Assembly (NCBI RefSeq): GCF_901709675.1
Contig: NC_051104.1
Coordinates: 2,171,001 to 2,235,000 of the forward strand
Direction: 5' to 3'
DNA: 64,000 nucleotides
DNA from: Syngnathus acus
Lineage: Eukaryota > Chordata > Actinopteri > Syngnathiformes > Syngnathidae
Of this stretch, positions 34,815-47,720 are shown piece after piece. The notes below the pieces were generated by a model. It was not told where the DNA came from. It worked only from the letters and a program-made list of their open reading frames with translations, and did not search any database. The number at the start of each line of letters is the position of its first letter. Within the stretch, counting starts at the first letter, position 1. The translations under genes were made by a program, and so were the position numbers.

Positions 34815-37800
34815 GAGAGGAGGGGATGCAGAAAGGTGTGAAGTCCAGGTGCGGCCGCGACCCCCCCGCCCATGACCAAAGCGCAGACTGCGTGCAGCCT
34901 CAAAATGGGCATTATTTAGGATGCGTTTTGGTTTTACACATTTTACATAAACTGCGATTTAAAATGAAACATAAGCAATACAAGAGCCCCGCCCCCCAAA
35001 ACAAACATTTTCCTCACAATTCGTTTTTAATATTTGTAATTAAAACGACAAATATCCAATAGCACACTTCGTAACATATATTAAAAATACAATTTTTTTT
35101 ACACATTTTTTGGGCTTATTTTCCACTTGCATTCTTTTGAAATGCAAATGAATTTTTTTATGATGTAGTACTCATTATTCTCTCCTCGCCTTAATTGTTT
35201 TGTATTATGCAATTTAAAAAACCTAAAGCCTAATTTTAAATAATACTATTTATGAAGGCGCCTTCCTTTTGTCTTTGTATTAATCGAATCTTTTGCCGCT
35301 GAAGTGCGCTGGAATCCAATCAATGGCCTGACAGTATTGATGCCTGTACATCAAAGTGTGTGCGAAGGGGCGAGAGGGGGGGCTTGGTTACTAATTACAT
35401 CGTGCATGACTTTTGAGTACGCCGATGATGAAAGGCGCGAGTTTATTGCGTCTGACAAATATTTGAGCAGATAGACACGCACAAAGGGAACGATGGTGAT
35501 GGCATGATGATGATGAAGGGCGAGTCATCATCTGCAAGGGGAGACGAGCCGCAAATTTACCAAAAATTTAAAAAAAAAAAAAAGTTTTATTGTTGACGAG
35601 CCTTAAAAGTGGATTGAAAGCACAACAGACTCATAGAAACCAACATGGCCTCTTTCACCTCCTCTCCTTTTCATTTTCATTTGTAGCCAGAAAAACAAAG
35701 ATTTAAAGTGCTTGTTGAGAGCCATTTGAAATGTCTGTATCGTTTATTTTCCATACAATTATTTAAAAACGTATAATGTGTAAACTGCATAATCTTCCCT
35801 CACCGGTGATATGATTTTATTTCCATTTAGAAAAAAACTGAAAACATAATAATTAATCATACATTTTAATTCGTTTACTTAAAACATTTTCAACAAACTA
35901 AAATTGAATTCTATTTCCATTTGAGAAAACGTGTCATTTCAAATTAATGTTGGACTTTAATGATGACGTGTAATGTTGATGAGCCAAGTTTAATTCTAAA
36001 CTAAATAAATATGGGGAATGAAAAGCGCGTTGAATACGTGAACACAGCCGACCCTCAATCCATTCCTGTCATTGTCGAATGATGATTGCAGGTGAATTAC
36101 CCCCCCCCCCCCCCCCCCAAAGCTTCCATTAGGGGCAAACAAAAGCTTGCCTGCATGACACTTGCGCAAAAAGCTGCCCAACATTTTGCACCTGCGCTTC
36201 TTTTGTCCTGCAGACGAGTCGCTTATGAGTTGCGTCTTTGCATTGCAATGATGTCGGTTAAAACTCGCCGCCTGACGTCACGCACGTCAGGGCGAAGGTG
36301 TCAATAAACCTGCAAGGTGCTACACTCGCCTGTCTTGTGTGCAGGGACCATGAGTTCGATTCCCGCATATTACGGTGTGCAAAACCCCTGCAAGGTGCGT
36401 GACGTCATCAGCTAAACAAAAGCTCGAGCTTGGACTTTGGCAGAAGAGGCTTGATGTGCTCAAGGCTCATCAAGACAAAATGCGCGGCGTGGGGATAAGC
36501 GTGGGGGAGGGCGGCGATGAGAATTGGAGGCTGCCAATCCACATCGGCGGTGTTGAAGGCCACGCACGCTCCGATGTGCTGTGAAAGACACAAAAGTGCA
36601 ACAAAGCTGCTGCTTGTAATGGATTCAATTAGGCACAGCGGGACTACAATAACGTTGGTTTCGGCTCACGACGCCCCCTGCTGACCGACTGACGTCACAA
36701 GCGTGTACCTTTTCAGTTGAATGATATTGCTAGTCCAATTGACTCATTGGTTATCTGATTGGATTAGAAAGCCAAGTCAAAAGGAGTAGAGCATCTCCAC
36801 TGAGTTTTGATTGGACATCGCTTTTTGCCTTAATCTTTTCCAACGGACTTGCATGGGTCTATTTGAGACTTTTGTCAGTAGCTTGCATGCCAGCACACTG
36901 CATCAACTTGTTCCTTTTACTTTTATGGCTTATTTGGAATGTTTGGACACCCCCCCTTCTTATGACATGAAGGTGTCATAATGAAGCACTGTATTCCTTG
37001 CATGGTGTGATAGTGCTTCTTCTGGGCTTTGCATTGTATGGGCACAGCAGGCCCATGATCCATAGAAAGCTCAGACATCATTCTATGCAGCCAACTATGA
37101 CACCCCCCCCCCAAGTGGGGGTCTCCCCACCCCACCCCAATGGAGTGTAAACAGCGCCCTGCCCGGCCTTACGTAAAGCCAGCTGAGAGGATTACAAGCC
37201 CCCCCGCCCCTTCATTACAGCCCCCACAATGATGAAGCGCTGATAATGTAGACTGAGCCAGACTTCAAACACCAAAAAGCACCCCCCTATTAAATGTTAC
37301 AAGTGTTGTGTGTCAAATATTGAATGCTAACATTAGCTGAAGCGTGCTGGATTTAATTCAATACAATTTAGTTAATTTTGTTTTATATAAAATATTGAAG
37401 GATTAATCAGTGAATATTTGGGGATTCACTTCTAGAAACAAAAGAAATATTTAAATGCACAAATGCCAGATTAGCTCCTTTTAAATGAAATAAAATACAA
37501 ATTTGAGGAAAGAATACACGCAAACGAAGGACGTCTGGATTTCTTTTTTCAAGCCGCCATCACGTGCGTGCAAACGCCACCTCGGAGCCGCCATTAAGTG
37601 GCCCTCGACAGCCGCCAGACGAATCCTCCCGCTCGTTCGCGTTCGTTAGTGGCAGAAAATGTCTGCCGGCTGCTCTAACGAGATAAGTGTCAAGAGGTTA
37701 GACACAGACATTTGATTAATGTGCAGCGAGAGCCACGTCGTTTTCAGGACGCTGATTGCTGCTGTCGCCGCCCTTCGCAAACTTTTTACGACACCTCCCA

Positions 37801-38869
37801 ACGCCACTGCCAGAGTAGAGGCGCAGCAAGTCGTCAATTCATCCATGATCAAATCAATGGACAACTATTTCTTTGGAATTCAGTGATACTTTTGCATACC
37901 AGTAGGGGGAGCCACCAATGGTACTGCTAACTAGATGTGCAACAATTAACAGGCAGAAAACGAATATCAAATTAATTCATAGCTATTTTATAGATAGAAG
38001 AGTTTTAGTAAATCTCTGATTTCTGTAATTGTCCATTAAACCAGGCTAGAAAATGCCAACATCTCAACAACATCCGGAGAGTCAAAGGTCGCAAAATAAA
38101 TAACTAAATACAAATAAAGCAAAACGTTCATTTGGAGATTTGAAGCGCAAAGAATCTGCTGCTTTGAAGATAAGCCAGCACGGCCGCCAGTAAACAATGA
38201 CTCGGCGTTTTCTTTCCTGCCCTCGGATTTATTTGATGTGGTGAGGATGCAGCCTCGATTTGTCCTCAGCCACCAAAGTGTCACATTTAACCACTAGAAG
38301 TCACCCCCCCCCTCCTCTCCACCCCTCAAATTTGAGCTTTTCTGTTGAAATTCCCTTCAACTAAATCTCGGGTGGACTTGCGCCCGCTTTGGCTTTGTGT
38401 GCGAGCACAATGTGAGCACACAAACATATGCTTCCTTTGATAAAGAAGCATCAAATAGGCCATGTATTTATAGCCGGGCTGACATTTCGACCAAATAAAC
38501 ATTAGGCCCATGTCCCCTTCCCAAACGTACACTGCCAGAAAAAAGTGCTACAATTCTAAGTGTAGAATATTTTATTTCCTTGGTATTATTATTTCTTGAC
38601 ACATGCAATCTGTGGGCTCTGTCTCCTGATGTGTGATGCAGGATACAGCTGCTGTTGGTCATGTGACTCATTCGAAAAGTTGCAAGCGGCACACGTCACT
38701 GCCATCTGCTTCCTGTTTTCATTCTTTCCACTTGTCTTGATTTCCTGCATGCTCACCTGTCGCGCTCGTGACGTTTTCCCTTCAAACTGAGAACGTGCGA
38801 AGGTTCCGAGACATTCATTTTTTTTGCATAGGACATTTGCAAACATGAGCTTTTGAGTAGCACGCTTGT
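34815..38869. other. Intergenic region between mrpl15 and sox32
   Basis: No coding exon is supported. It holds a poly-C run (36100-36118), a tRNA-like SINE head (36312-36362), C-rich runs near 36950, 37105 and 38305, and otherwise AT-rich sequence. The part next to sox32 may contain its upstream control elements. Confidence 0.35.
36312..36362 (+). mobile_element. tRNA-derived SINE head, copy A
   Basis: TACACTCGCCTGTCTTGTGT followed by GCAGGGACCATGAGTTCGAT carries a B-box-like GTTCGATTCCCGC. It matches the minus-strand copy at 40177-40244 over about 47 nt with two mismatches. Without the 5' part of a tRNA and with a broken T-stem it cannot be a working tRNA; it looks like a SINE fragment. Confidence 0.6.
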
Positions 38870-38875
38870 TTTATT
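38870..38875 (-). terminator. mrpl15 polyadenylation signal
   Basis: TTTATT reads AATAAA on the minus strand, 108 bp past the mrpl15 stop codon, a normal distance for a short housekeeping 3' UTR. Confidence 0.6.
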
Positions 38876-38982
38876 GGCACCTTGTATAAATATCAACTCT
38901 TGCAAATGATGACAATTTGTTTTGATGACTCGAGCTTGTGAGCCACTGCTAATACATACAAACATAATACACAAAACGTCCA

Positions 38983-40439
38983 CTAGGAGGCGTAGTATTT
39001 CAGTAGCTTCTCATCTGTGGGCTTAAGGATCTTCTTCTCGGCCATGTTGACGATCCAGCCCGGGGCGAGTCCAAAGAAAATCTGCCGCACGTCCTTACGC
39101 GCAGCGAGCACATCAAACAGTCGGTCTCGGGAAACGTCTGGCAGCGCATAGCCGTACTTGAGGGCCAAGGCGAGACGGGCTCGCTGGACGTCATCGGGGT
39201 GCGCCAAGTAGCCACGGTTTTCGGGGTCCGTGTAGTAACGCAGCAGTTCCTCGCCGGGCAGCATGCGCTTGGGGATGGGCTGGCTGCGCTGGAAGAACGG
39301 GACGGGTTTGATGAGGATGGCCAGACTGATGGGGTCGTAGAAGGCGCTGGTCACCACGCCGCCGTTCCTCTCCACGGCCGCGATGGCTTTCTCGGACGCA
39401 CGCTGGACCTCGATGTTCACTTTGGCCGAGAACATCTCGGCACCCTGCAAACACAAAAGCGCATGCGAGACCTTGTGAGCAATCTCATTCAAAAAAGTGA
39501 AATGATGGAGGGAGACGACTGGAGCACGTACGTCATCCACCAACTGCACACCAAAGTCCTTCTTGAGCGGCTGCACGGTGACGCCACGCCCGTTGACCAG
39601 CTGCGTCAGGTCGATGGGCCGGCCAGGGTCCACTCGGCCCAAGTCGATGAGGTACTGAAGGCGCCCCAGGGACAGCGGCTGGTACTGAGGACGCCGGCTG
39701 AAGCGGCACAAAAGCAGACGGGAAGGCAGACGTGAGTTTCAGTGTATTTTTTCAAATACTAGTCAGACTTTCCTAATAGACATTTGGGAGAACGTTTGAG
39801 CAGGCAGAACTGCAGAAAATCTTCCCAAACTCTAGTCCTCTGGAATTTATTTTTCCTCTTATTTTAAATACGTCACAACGGACTGTAAAATAATACGTCC
39901 TACCTGTGCCCTTCATTGTAGCCGTATTTGGGGATGACCAGATAGAAAGGGGTCGTTCCGCCTTCGAAGCCGAGTCGAGGCCGGGTGCCTCGCTGCCGCT
40001 CTCCCTTGTGTCCTCGTCCGCTCCGGTTGCCGCCGTGCTGCCCTCTGCCCCGACGCTTCCCCTACAAAAGGAGTGATGAGATTGGTTAGCATTAGCCGCA
40101 AGAGCTAACACATGTTGACGGTTAAAGACCATGGTTAACATTAGCCATGCTAACTAGTTTTTTATCCACACACACATGCGGGTATCGAACTCATGGTGCC
40201 TGCACACAAGACAGGCGAGTGTACCACTACACCATCAGCCATCCCTAACATGCTAACTAATTAGCCGACGTTGAGTGTCATGTTAGCATTAGCTTGTTAG
40301 CTTGCATTTACGGTGTGTCAAAATGGAACCTTACGAGCTTCGTGGCGCCGGGCTCGGGCCTCAGGTTGGCCAGCGATAGGCGCGGCAGGTTCCGCAAGGC
40401 TTCAAACGCCTTGCTGCCGGTTTTGTTGGAGAAAGACAT
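38983..40439 (-). CDS. mrpl15: Mitochondrial ribosomal protein L15
   Basis: MRPL15 (uL15m) is a structural protein of the large mitoribosomal subunit. Four exons, 40439-40335, 40061-39904, 39697-39532 and 39444-38983 (TAG), join in phase to 296 residues, the length of human MRPL15. After a short basic N-terminus ([20 protein letters not shown]), likely part of the mitochondrial presequence, comes the glycine/arginine-rich uL15 block [20 protein letters not shown]. It continues through [20 protein letters not shown] and [20 protein letters not shown]. The C-terminal extension ends [20 protein letters not shown] and KLLKYYAS. It is divergently transcribed from lypla1, whose ATG is 690 bp away; the interval has sites typical of nuclear genes for mitochondrial proteins. 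Identity is secure. Confidence 0.97.
40177..40244 (-). mobile_element. tRNA-derived SINE head, copy B (mrpl15 intron 1)
   Basis: Read on the minus strand it has an A-box-like GATGGTGTAGTGGTACACTC, a D-stem-like pairing GTGT/ACAC, a possible anticodon arm GCCTG/CAGGC and a B-box-like GAGTTCGATACCCGC. The T-stem does not pair and the anticodon loop is nine bases, so it is not a functional tRNA. It lies in the first intron of mrpl15, in the sense orientation. Confidence 0.6.
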
Positions 40440-41128
40440 GATTGTTCTGATCCACGATTTGCTTCACATGTCTCTGCAAAAACTTGACTCGGCCTGTAAC
40501 CAAGGACAACCCGGATCACGTGATGAGGCTGGGCGAGACATCGGAAGTGATCCTACCCGGAAGAAATCACTGTTGAAAAATAAAATTACCAAAATACTAT
40601 ACTGGCTTTGAACATTCACTTTCAAACCTGTTATCATAAAAAGACATTTGATCCTTCAAATAGTTATCAAAGCCTGCATTGCCCCGGATTGTTTTTTTTT
40701 ATTATTATAAACAGTCGCACAAAACATTTGTGGTCTTGAAAACAATTCATTTCAAAGCTCTAATCATACATTTCATTTCGTTTGACTCTTAAAATTGCAT
40801 CAAAGCGTTGCATCATCTGACATGACCGTTAGGTAAAAGATTTGCGTTTCAAAGAACCAATCACCGCCTTACTTTTGCAGGTCTTCCTCGGGCAGAGCCA
40901 ATCATAAAGTGGAGGAGGCGGGACTTCCTTTGCCCACTTTGACGGACAACGAGTGCGAGATTTGTCCGATCAGCGTGTGTTTTTTATTTTTTTTAGCGAA
41001 ACTTAGTCAAAAGCAAACTCTCCAGTCCGCTAAACAGCGGCGATCTCATCGTCCTTCAATCATATTTACGGTTTGCCTCGATATTTCGCCTTAAAAGCGG
41101 CTTCTTCACGGGTACATCGCGTCGTTGT
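40440..41128. promoter_or_regulatory. Bidirectional promoter of mrpl15 and lypla1
   Basis: The two ATGs are 690 bp apart on opposite strands. On the mrpl15 side are an E-box TCACGTGA (40516-40523) and two ETS/NRF-2-type sites (CGGAAGT 40542-40548; CCGGAAG 40557-40563). Nearer lypla1 are CCAAT boxes (around 40857 and 40898) and GGCGGGACTTCC (around 40917-40928). No TATA box is seen on either side, which fits broad housekeeping initiation. Confidence 0.55.
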
Positions 41129-42630
<1,502 letters not shown>

Positions 42631-42861
42631 ACACCGCCGACTCCGGTTGGACACGGCCCGAGGACACTTGACGACAGCAAACACGCCTCCTCCGCTGCGC
42701 AAGAGGTGCGCGGGACCGCTTCACGTTGCGCTCCGGACGAGGTTCGTCCGCCCCGCCCCGCCCTGGAGTGACATTATGGTAGCGTGACATCACTCGCTTA
42801 ATTGTGATGCTAAAAGCCATTTCCTGGACCGGGGCTATCTCGAACTGTACTTTTTACGCGC

Positions 42862-42867
42862 AATAAA
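42862..42867 (+). terminator. lypla1 polyadenylation signal
   Basis: AATAAA 232 bp after the lypla1 stop, followed by a T/G-rich stretch (TTTTTTGTTTGTTTGGTTGTTT) of the kind that binds the cleavage machinery. Confidence 0.7.
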
Positions 42868-43908
42868 CGGCCTATTAATTTTTTGTTTGTTTGGTTGTTT
42901 CTAATTTGACTACTTGCCAAAATAAATTGACTTCTAGCTTGCCATCTGTTAATTAGATTTAATTGCATAATTACTAACTTATTTCAAGATGGCAGGTTCT
43001 CTTGTTTTGATTTTAAAGGATGCAAAACACTGTACACGTTTAACATGCATTTTATATTTAAAAACAAGTCACTAGCCACTAAATATTGACGAAAAGAAGA
43101 GTAGAAGAAGTTAAGGGTTAAAGAAATTGTTTAATTTTTTATTTTTTTTTTCCCCCCAGACACTTGGATAGTCAAACATGCCTCGGGTTAGCTCGAGTCT
43201 GGGACATGAAAGCTGTTCCTTAGCAACAAACATAACAGGAGAGTTAAATTATACGTTTTAGGCCAGGCAATCTTACGAAACAAAAAATAGAATAAAATGA
43301 CTCTGTCTTAAAACTCTTCACCGATATGGAATGAAAATATAACCATCAAAACATAATTGTGCTTTTATTTAACTACTTTGACACAAATTTGCCCTGACAC
43401 ACAACTTGAGCGGCGGACATGTTTTCACATCGTCTTTCCTTGTAGAAAATGACGCATATCACAGTATCCAAATGTGCGGACGGTATATTATCACTATCTG
43501 GAGATATAACTATAGTGCTATATCTAGTCGTCTATCTTATATCTATGTGAGAATATACAAATGATCTGTGTCATCATTTCCAGGTACAGTGTATAAGCTG
43601 GAGAAGAGCTGAAAAGCACCAAAGTCAAATGTGTAGAAGATCTTGTCCCAAAGGCACTCCATGTCTTCTAAATGGGTGTCAAAATGAAACCTGCCTATAT
43701 TTTTAAGGCTCGTGATGGACAGCGAAATACGTTCGCCCCTTCCTCCTGGAAACAAGTAGAAAAGTGCAATATCAAGTGCCTGGCACTGTAGAAAAATAGA
43801 CATTTGAGGGCTTGCCATAGGTGCGGGGGACACAACCGAAACTCCATTGGGATGTGTGCAGCTTTTTTTTTTTTTTTTTTTGAATTTTTAAAGCTAACGG
43901 CGAATCTT
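42868..43908. other. lypla1-rgs20 intergenic region with rgs20 3' UTR
   Basis: The two genes converge. No exon of TCEA1, which sits between LYPLA1 and RGS20 in human, is visible. Minus-strand AATAAA candidates exist (for example TTTATT near 43364), so most of this stretch is probably rgs20 3' UTR. A poly-T run lies at 43863-43881. Confidence 0.4.
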
Positions 43909-45417
43909 CTATGGCTTTGGAGGCGGCGGTGTTGGCGGAGGATCCTCCAGGCTCGTGAGCAGATCGGTGTAGGCGGCCGAGTTGATGTAGCGTGGGTAGG
44001 AGTCTCTCTGCATCAGCGTGTAGATCTGCTGCTGGGCGTCGTCGAAGGTGTGCGAGGTGGGCTCCAGCATGTTGCGATTGATCACGTCACGCACGCGCGA
44101 GTCCAGGCTGACCTGCGGGTCAACCCAGAGCCGTCCGTTAACCCACCGTAACGTCTGTCGCTGTGTCGTTCGTGACGGGGGGAGCGCGACTTATTACCTC
44201 CTTCAGCGAGAGGATGGAGATGAAGTCCTCGTATATTTGCCGGACTTTCTCCTCCACCACCGTCTTGTTGGTCTCCTTCTTCAGCTCCTCGCAGGCCAGC
44301 CAGAACATCATGTTCTCCTCGCTGAACTCAGTGCGCAGGAACTGGCGGAAGCAGGCGCGCCCCGCCGCGCTCTTCATCACCTTCTCGAAGGATGTCGTCC
44401 AGGATCGAGCGTCCTCCAGTGTGGGCTTGGGGCTTTCGGATGACGTTCAAGGTCAGATGAGCCCGTGTGCTCCGCGTACCTCCCAAGTGCCACTTACCTG
44501 TCTTCACAGTGATTTGCAGCATCCGTCCTGCGATCGCAAGCGGACCTCTGGATTGTCTCGTCTTCACCTCGAACAGTTAAACTGCAAGAAAGCAAACGTT
44601 TGACACATGCAGAAGGTCGAGGGTGCACTCCTTCATTATTCCCATTGAGGAATGGACGATGGCGTATTAATAGATGGTGACAGTCGTTGGGCCTGTTCCA
44701 CTGGGAAGGCCACGTTAATAGTGACAAGACACGTCATTAAAATGTACACAGCACCTGACGCCAGCTCTAATTGGGTCCGCCGTCCCACTTGGGAAGGAAC
44801 AGCAATTAAGAAGCACGTCGGGGGACCAAAAACAATCACTCAGGCCTCCCTCAAAGGGCGTAAGTGCTCCATGATTCCAAAACGCGGTTGTGAAATGATC
44901 ATTTGCACACATTTATTCCCGCCGACCGATGCTAACATCATTAGCACAGTGGCTAGCAACTGCTCAACTATTGCCTCCCATTTTTGAACTGTTACTTTGT
45001 TACATCCCAAGTCACCTGGCTAATTATAATTGAATTATGACAAATCATTGAAAAATTAACATGATGTGTATTATATATCCTTACAAATCCTTTGCTTTAT
45101 TAAAGAGTCCACTATATTTAATTCGATTCCAAAAAATAATATGGTATTAATGAATGACATTTGTTTCCGACGCCTAAATTATTCTTTTATATGGTTGGTT
45201 CTAGTATTTTTCACAGAACGCCTTTTTTTAAATTAATTATTTATTTTATTAGTTTGTTGAGTTACCAGGAGCAGCTGCAGCAGCAGCACCAGCAGAAGCA
45301 GCAGGCGTTGGAGGCGTTGGCGGGGGCCTCAGCCATCCCGTGGCGGGCGTGCAGGACGCTGGCGGCTGCGACGGCGGCGGCTTCCTGGTGCACCTGCAGC
45401 TGCTGCTTCTTGCGCAT
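43909..45417 (-). CDS. rgs20: Regulator of G-protein signalling 20 (RGSZ1 type)
   Basis: RGS20 is an RZ-family GTPase-activating protein for G-alpha-z and G-alpha-i, anchored to membranes by palmitoylation. Exons on the minus strand, 45417-45266, 44581-44498, 44432-44198 and 44112-43909 (TAG), join in phase to 224 residues. Residues 39-51 form the RZ cysteine string (NACCFCWCCCCSCSC), its last Cys codon split by an intron. The RGS domain, about residues 92-208, includes FRQFLRTEFSEENMMFWLAC and VSLDSRVRDVINRNMLEP. A proline-rich tail (PPPTPPPPKP) replaces the usual end. The acceptor at 44432 has a poor pyrimidine tract. The ATG at 45417 may not be the only start: the frame runs eight codons further (FTGSERLG, like human MGSER) to a splice acceptor at 45441, so an upstream exon is likely. 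Confidence 0.9.
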
Positions 45418-45441
45418 CCCCAGCCGCTCCGAGCCCGTGAA

Positions 45442-47528
45442 CTGCAGGCGAGCAACGCCACACTTGACACACCATCCGCGCAATATTAGTCACATCTGCA
45501 CCCCCCGCTCCCAGCCCCTTCCTTCAGCCTCCTCTTCGTCACTCAGCCTGGCGACAAGGCAGCATCCATCTGCCTCACTCACATGCACTTTTCCATATAA
45601 AAGCAGCAGCATTTGCATTTAAAACGCTCTCGATACGGGCATTCGAAATGCTCGTGCTGCGCATTCAAGTTGCGTGCAAATACAAGCAAATACAAAAATC
45701 TGGTTTGGGATGCTTCATTCTCACCATTCCAGACAGAAAACACAAGCATACAATCATCCTTTAAAAACATCACCCCCATGCATAAATGAAGAAAATATAG
45801 CAAATAAAGCCCCTCTCGTATGTACTCACTGTGTCACCATGAATGCCAGAATGCAGGTGCCGTTTTTGCAGCGGGGAGGAGGGCAGGATTTAGGCGCGCA
45901 TGCGCAACCGGGGGGGTGGTACTGTCCCTTTAAAACTCTCCGTTTATTTAAAATATCTACTGTATAAGAATGACCATTTCCTTTTAAAAAACAAACAAAA
46001 GATGGAACGTGTGGGTGCGCTCCAGATGTGCCGTTAGGGTGCAATATAGTGTGCGGCCACCAGGGAGCAGTAAACCCACGCTCATACTGTACTTGTTGCA
46101 GTAACCGAGTCACGACAACCGCAAGTGGGCATTTTCGTTAATGAAACGAGTTCAAGAAATCAATTTTATTTCTTGTCATTTTTAAAGCATCTGACAATAG
46201 ATGGCAGCATTGATTCAAGGCAAACTTGGCCACCTTTCCCACTGAACTTTCAACATATTGGCTCAGCTTCGGATGTACAATTGAAACAACGTGACACTAA
46301 TATGTCAACAAAATTGCATTTAGTTGAACTGTATTCCGGCAGCACGATGGATGATGAGCACATCTGCACATCTGCAGGTCTTGGGAAGTTTGCGTGTTCT
46401 GCCCGAGCTTCTTCCCACATTCTAAAAACATGCATGTTAGCTTCGTTTCAGACTCTAAATTGCCCCATGGGTCTGAATGTGAGAGTAATGTTCCCAGCAA
46501 GTGGATAGCGACCAGTTCAGGGTGAACCCCGTGAGGCCGGCATAGGCTCCAACCCAAGATTTTTCAGGGGGAACAATCCCTTCTGTGATAAAAGCGTTAG
46601 AAAAAAAAAAAAATAGACAAAAACCCCACCCCCGAATTTGTCTGTAGCTCTTAAATGAATTAGACTAAGGGGCAGCACATGATTGGTCACCAAATCAGAT
46701 GCCTCATTATAACGTGACTTACGACTCAGTGTGCCTTGGATCCCGCTCAAGTTGAGTGTGCGGCATCAGTACCAAGAGGCCAAGATGTTTCCCCTTTACC
46801 TCCATTCAAGGTGAGTTACCTCAAATTTGAGTTCAGGGAGCCTGTCTGAATGGCTCTTTCATCATACAGAAAATAGTCATCCGGTTTTCTTTGCTGAGTG
46901 AGAGGAAATTACAGTTCTTGGTGGTTATATGATATTACTAGAATAAACAAATTTTAAGTCTAAAGTTGAACTACTTGATCACAGTCATTAAAAAAAGAGT
47001 ATAGGTGATTTATTGGGAAATTTAGATAAGAGCACAATAGCACAGTACTAATGGATCACACGTCGTTTATCAAGATGTAGTACAAGGCCAGTGTCCATAC
47101 AATGATTTGCAAATGATCCCTTCAATACATTTTTATTTATGACCATACAAATTATTTGAAATCGAATCATCATTGATGTTTTAATGCATTGTGTACTTTT
47201 CATGACACTTTAGCTTAGTAATGTAAAAATGGCTCAATGTTGTTTGGGAGACACTTCAGTGGTTATGCGTTGATTTCTTTTTTTTTTTTGTGGCAGTTTT
47301 CGTTGAGTTCGTGTTTGATCAATATTGCCACTAGAGGGCACAATTGTCCTTCTAACTGTCAAGGAAACGCGCAATCAAAGCTTTTCCTGCTCCACAGTCA
47401 GTTCCAATCGTATCTCTCAATGAAAAAGAGCGCCGTGAACGGGCTTAACACTGATCTGGAATCAGTTTCTGTCATTCTCCACGTTCACATAAGCCAATCA
47501 GCTGATCGCCGCATGACAGGCAGGCTTG
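45442..47528. other. Intergenic region between rgs20 and dnajc13
   Basis: It probably contains one or more rgs20 5' exons that I cannot define. An interspersed-repeat remnant lies at 46335-46560. The remainder is AT-rich with no supported coding exon. Confidence 0.35.
46335..46560 (+). repeat. Diverged fish interspersed repeat
   Basis: Segments GGCAGCACGATGGATGATGA, AAGTTTGCGTGTTCTGCCCG, CTCTAAATTGCCCCATGGGT, GTGAATGTGAGAGTA-like text and GCGACCAGTTCAGGGTGAAC appear in the order found in a repeat very common in teleosts (recalled from memory). It is decayed by small deletions and has no coding capacity. Confidence 0.6.
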
Positions 47529-47720
47529 GCGCATGCGCAGTGGCGCATTCTGGCTGGGAGGAATATGGCAGCGTCCTGAGCGCCGTTGGGGGGGGGCAAT
47601 ACGGCGTAAAGCGAGCACCTTTGGCACCCGAGCGGCTACAGCGAGAGGCGGCAGCTGCACACCGAGTAGGGCGGGGGGCCGAGGGTCGTCTGTAATTCTC
47701 ATCCGCTCGTGACTTGACAG
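47529..47720 (+). promoter_or_regulatory. dnajc13 promoter and non-coding first exon
   Basis: A perfect NRF-1-type palindrome GCGCATGCGC (47529-47538) precedes a G-rich tract. A strong donor follows (CTTGACAG|GTAAAC, exon end 47720). A YY1-like AATATGGCAGC lies at about 47562. The acceptor before the first coding exon is at 49435-49436, giving a 1.7-kb intron 1. The transcription start is not defined. Confidence 0.55.

Noticed and set aside
40177-40244. A functional tRNA gene on the minus strand
   Set aside because: The T-stem does not pair, the anticodon loop is nine bases and a near-identical fragment exists at 36312, so a SINE head is the better reading.
46780-46806. Short plus-strand exon-like ATG segment ending CATTCAAG|GTGAGT before dnajc13
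   Set aside because: It lies above the likely promoter, codes for only nine residues and has no partner frame; probably chance.
47237-47695. 152-codon plus-strand frame
   Set aside because: It runs through an AT-rich flank into the GC-rich dnajc13 promoter and shows no conserved feature.
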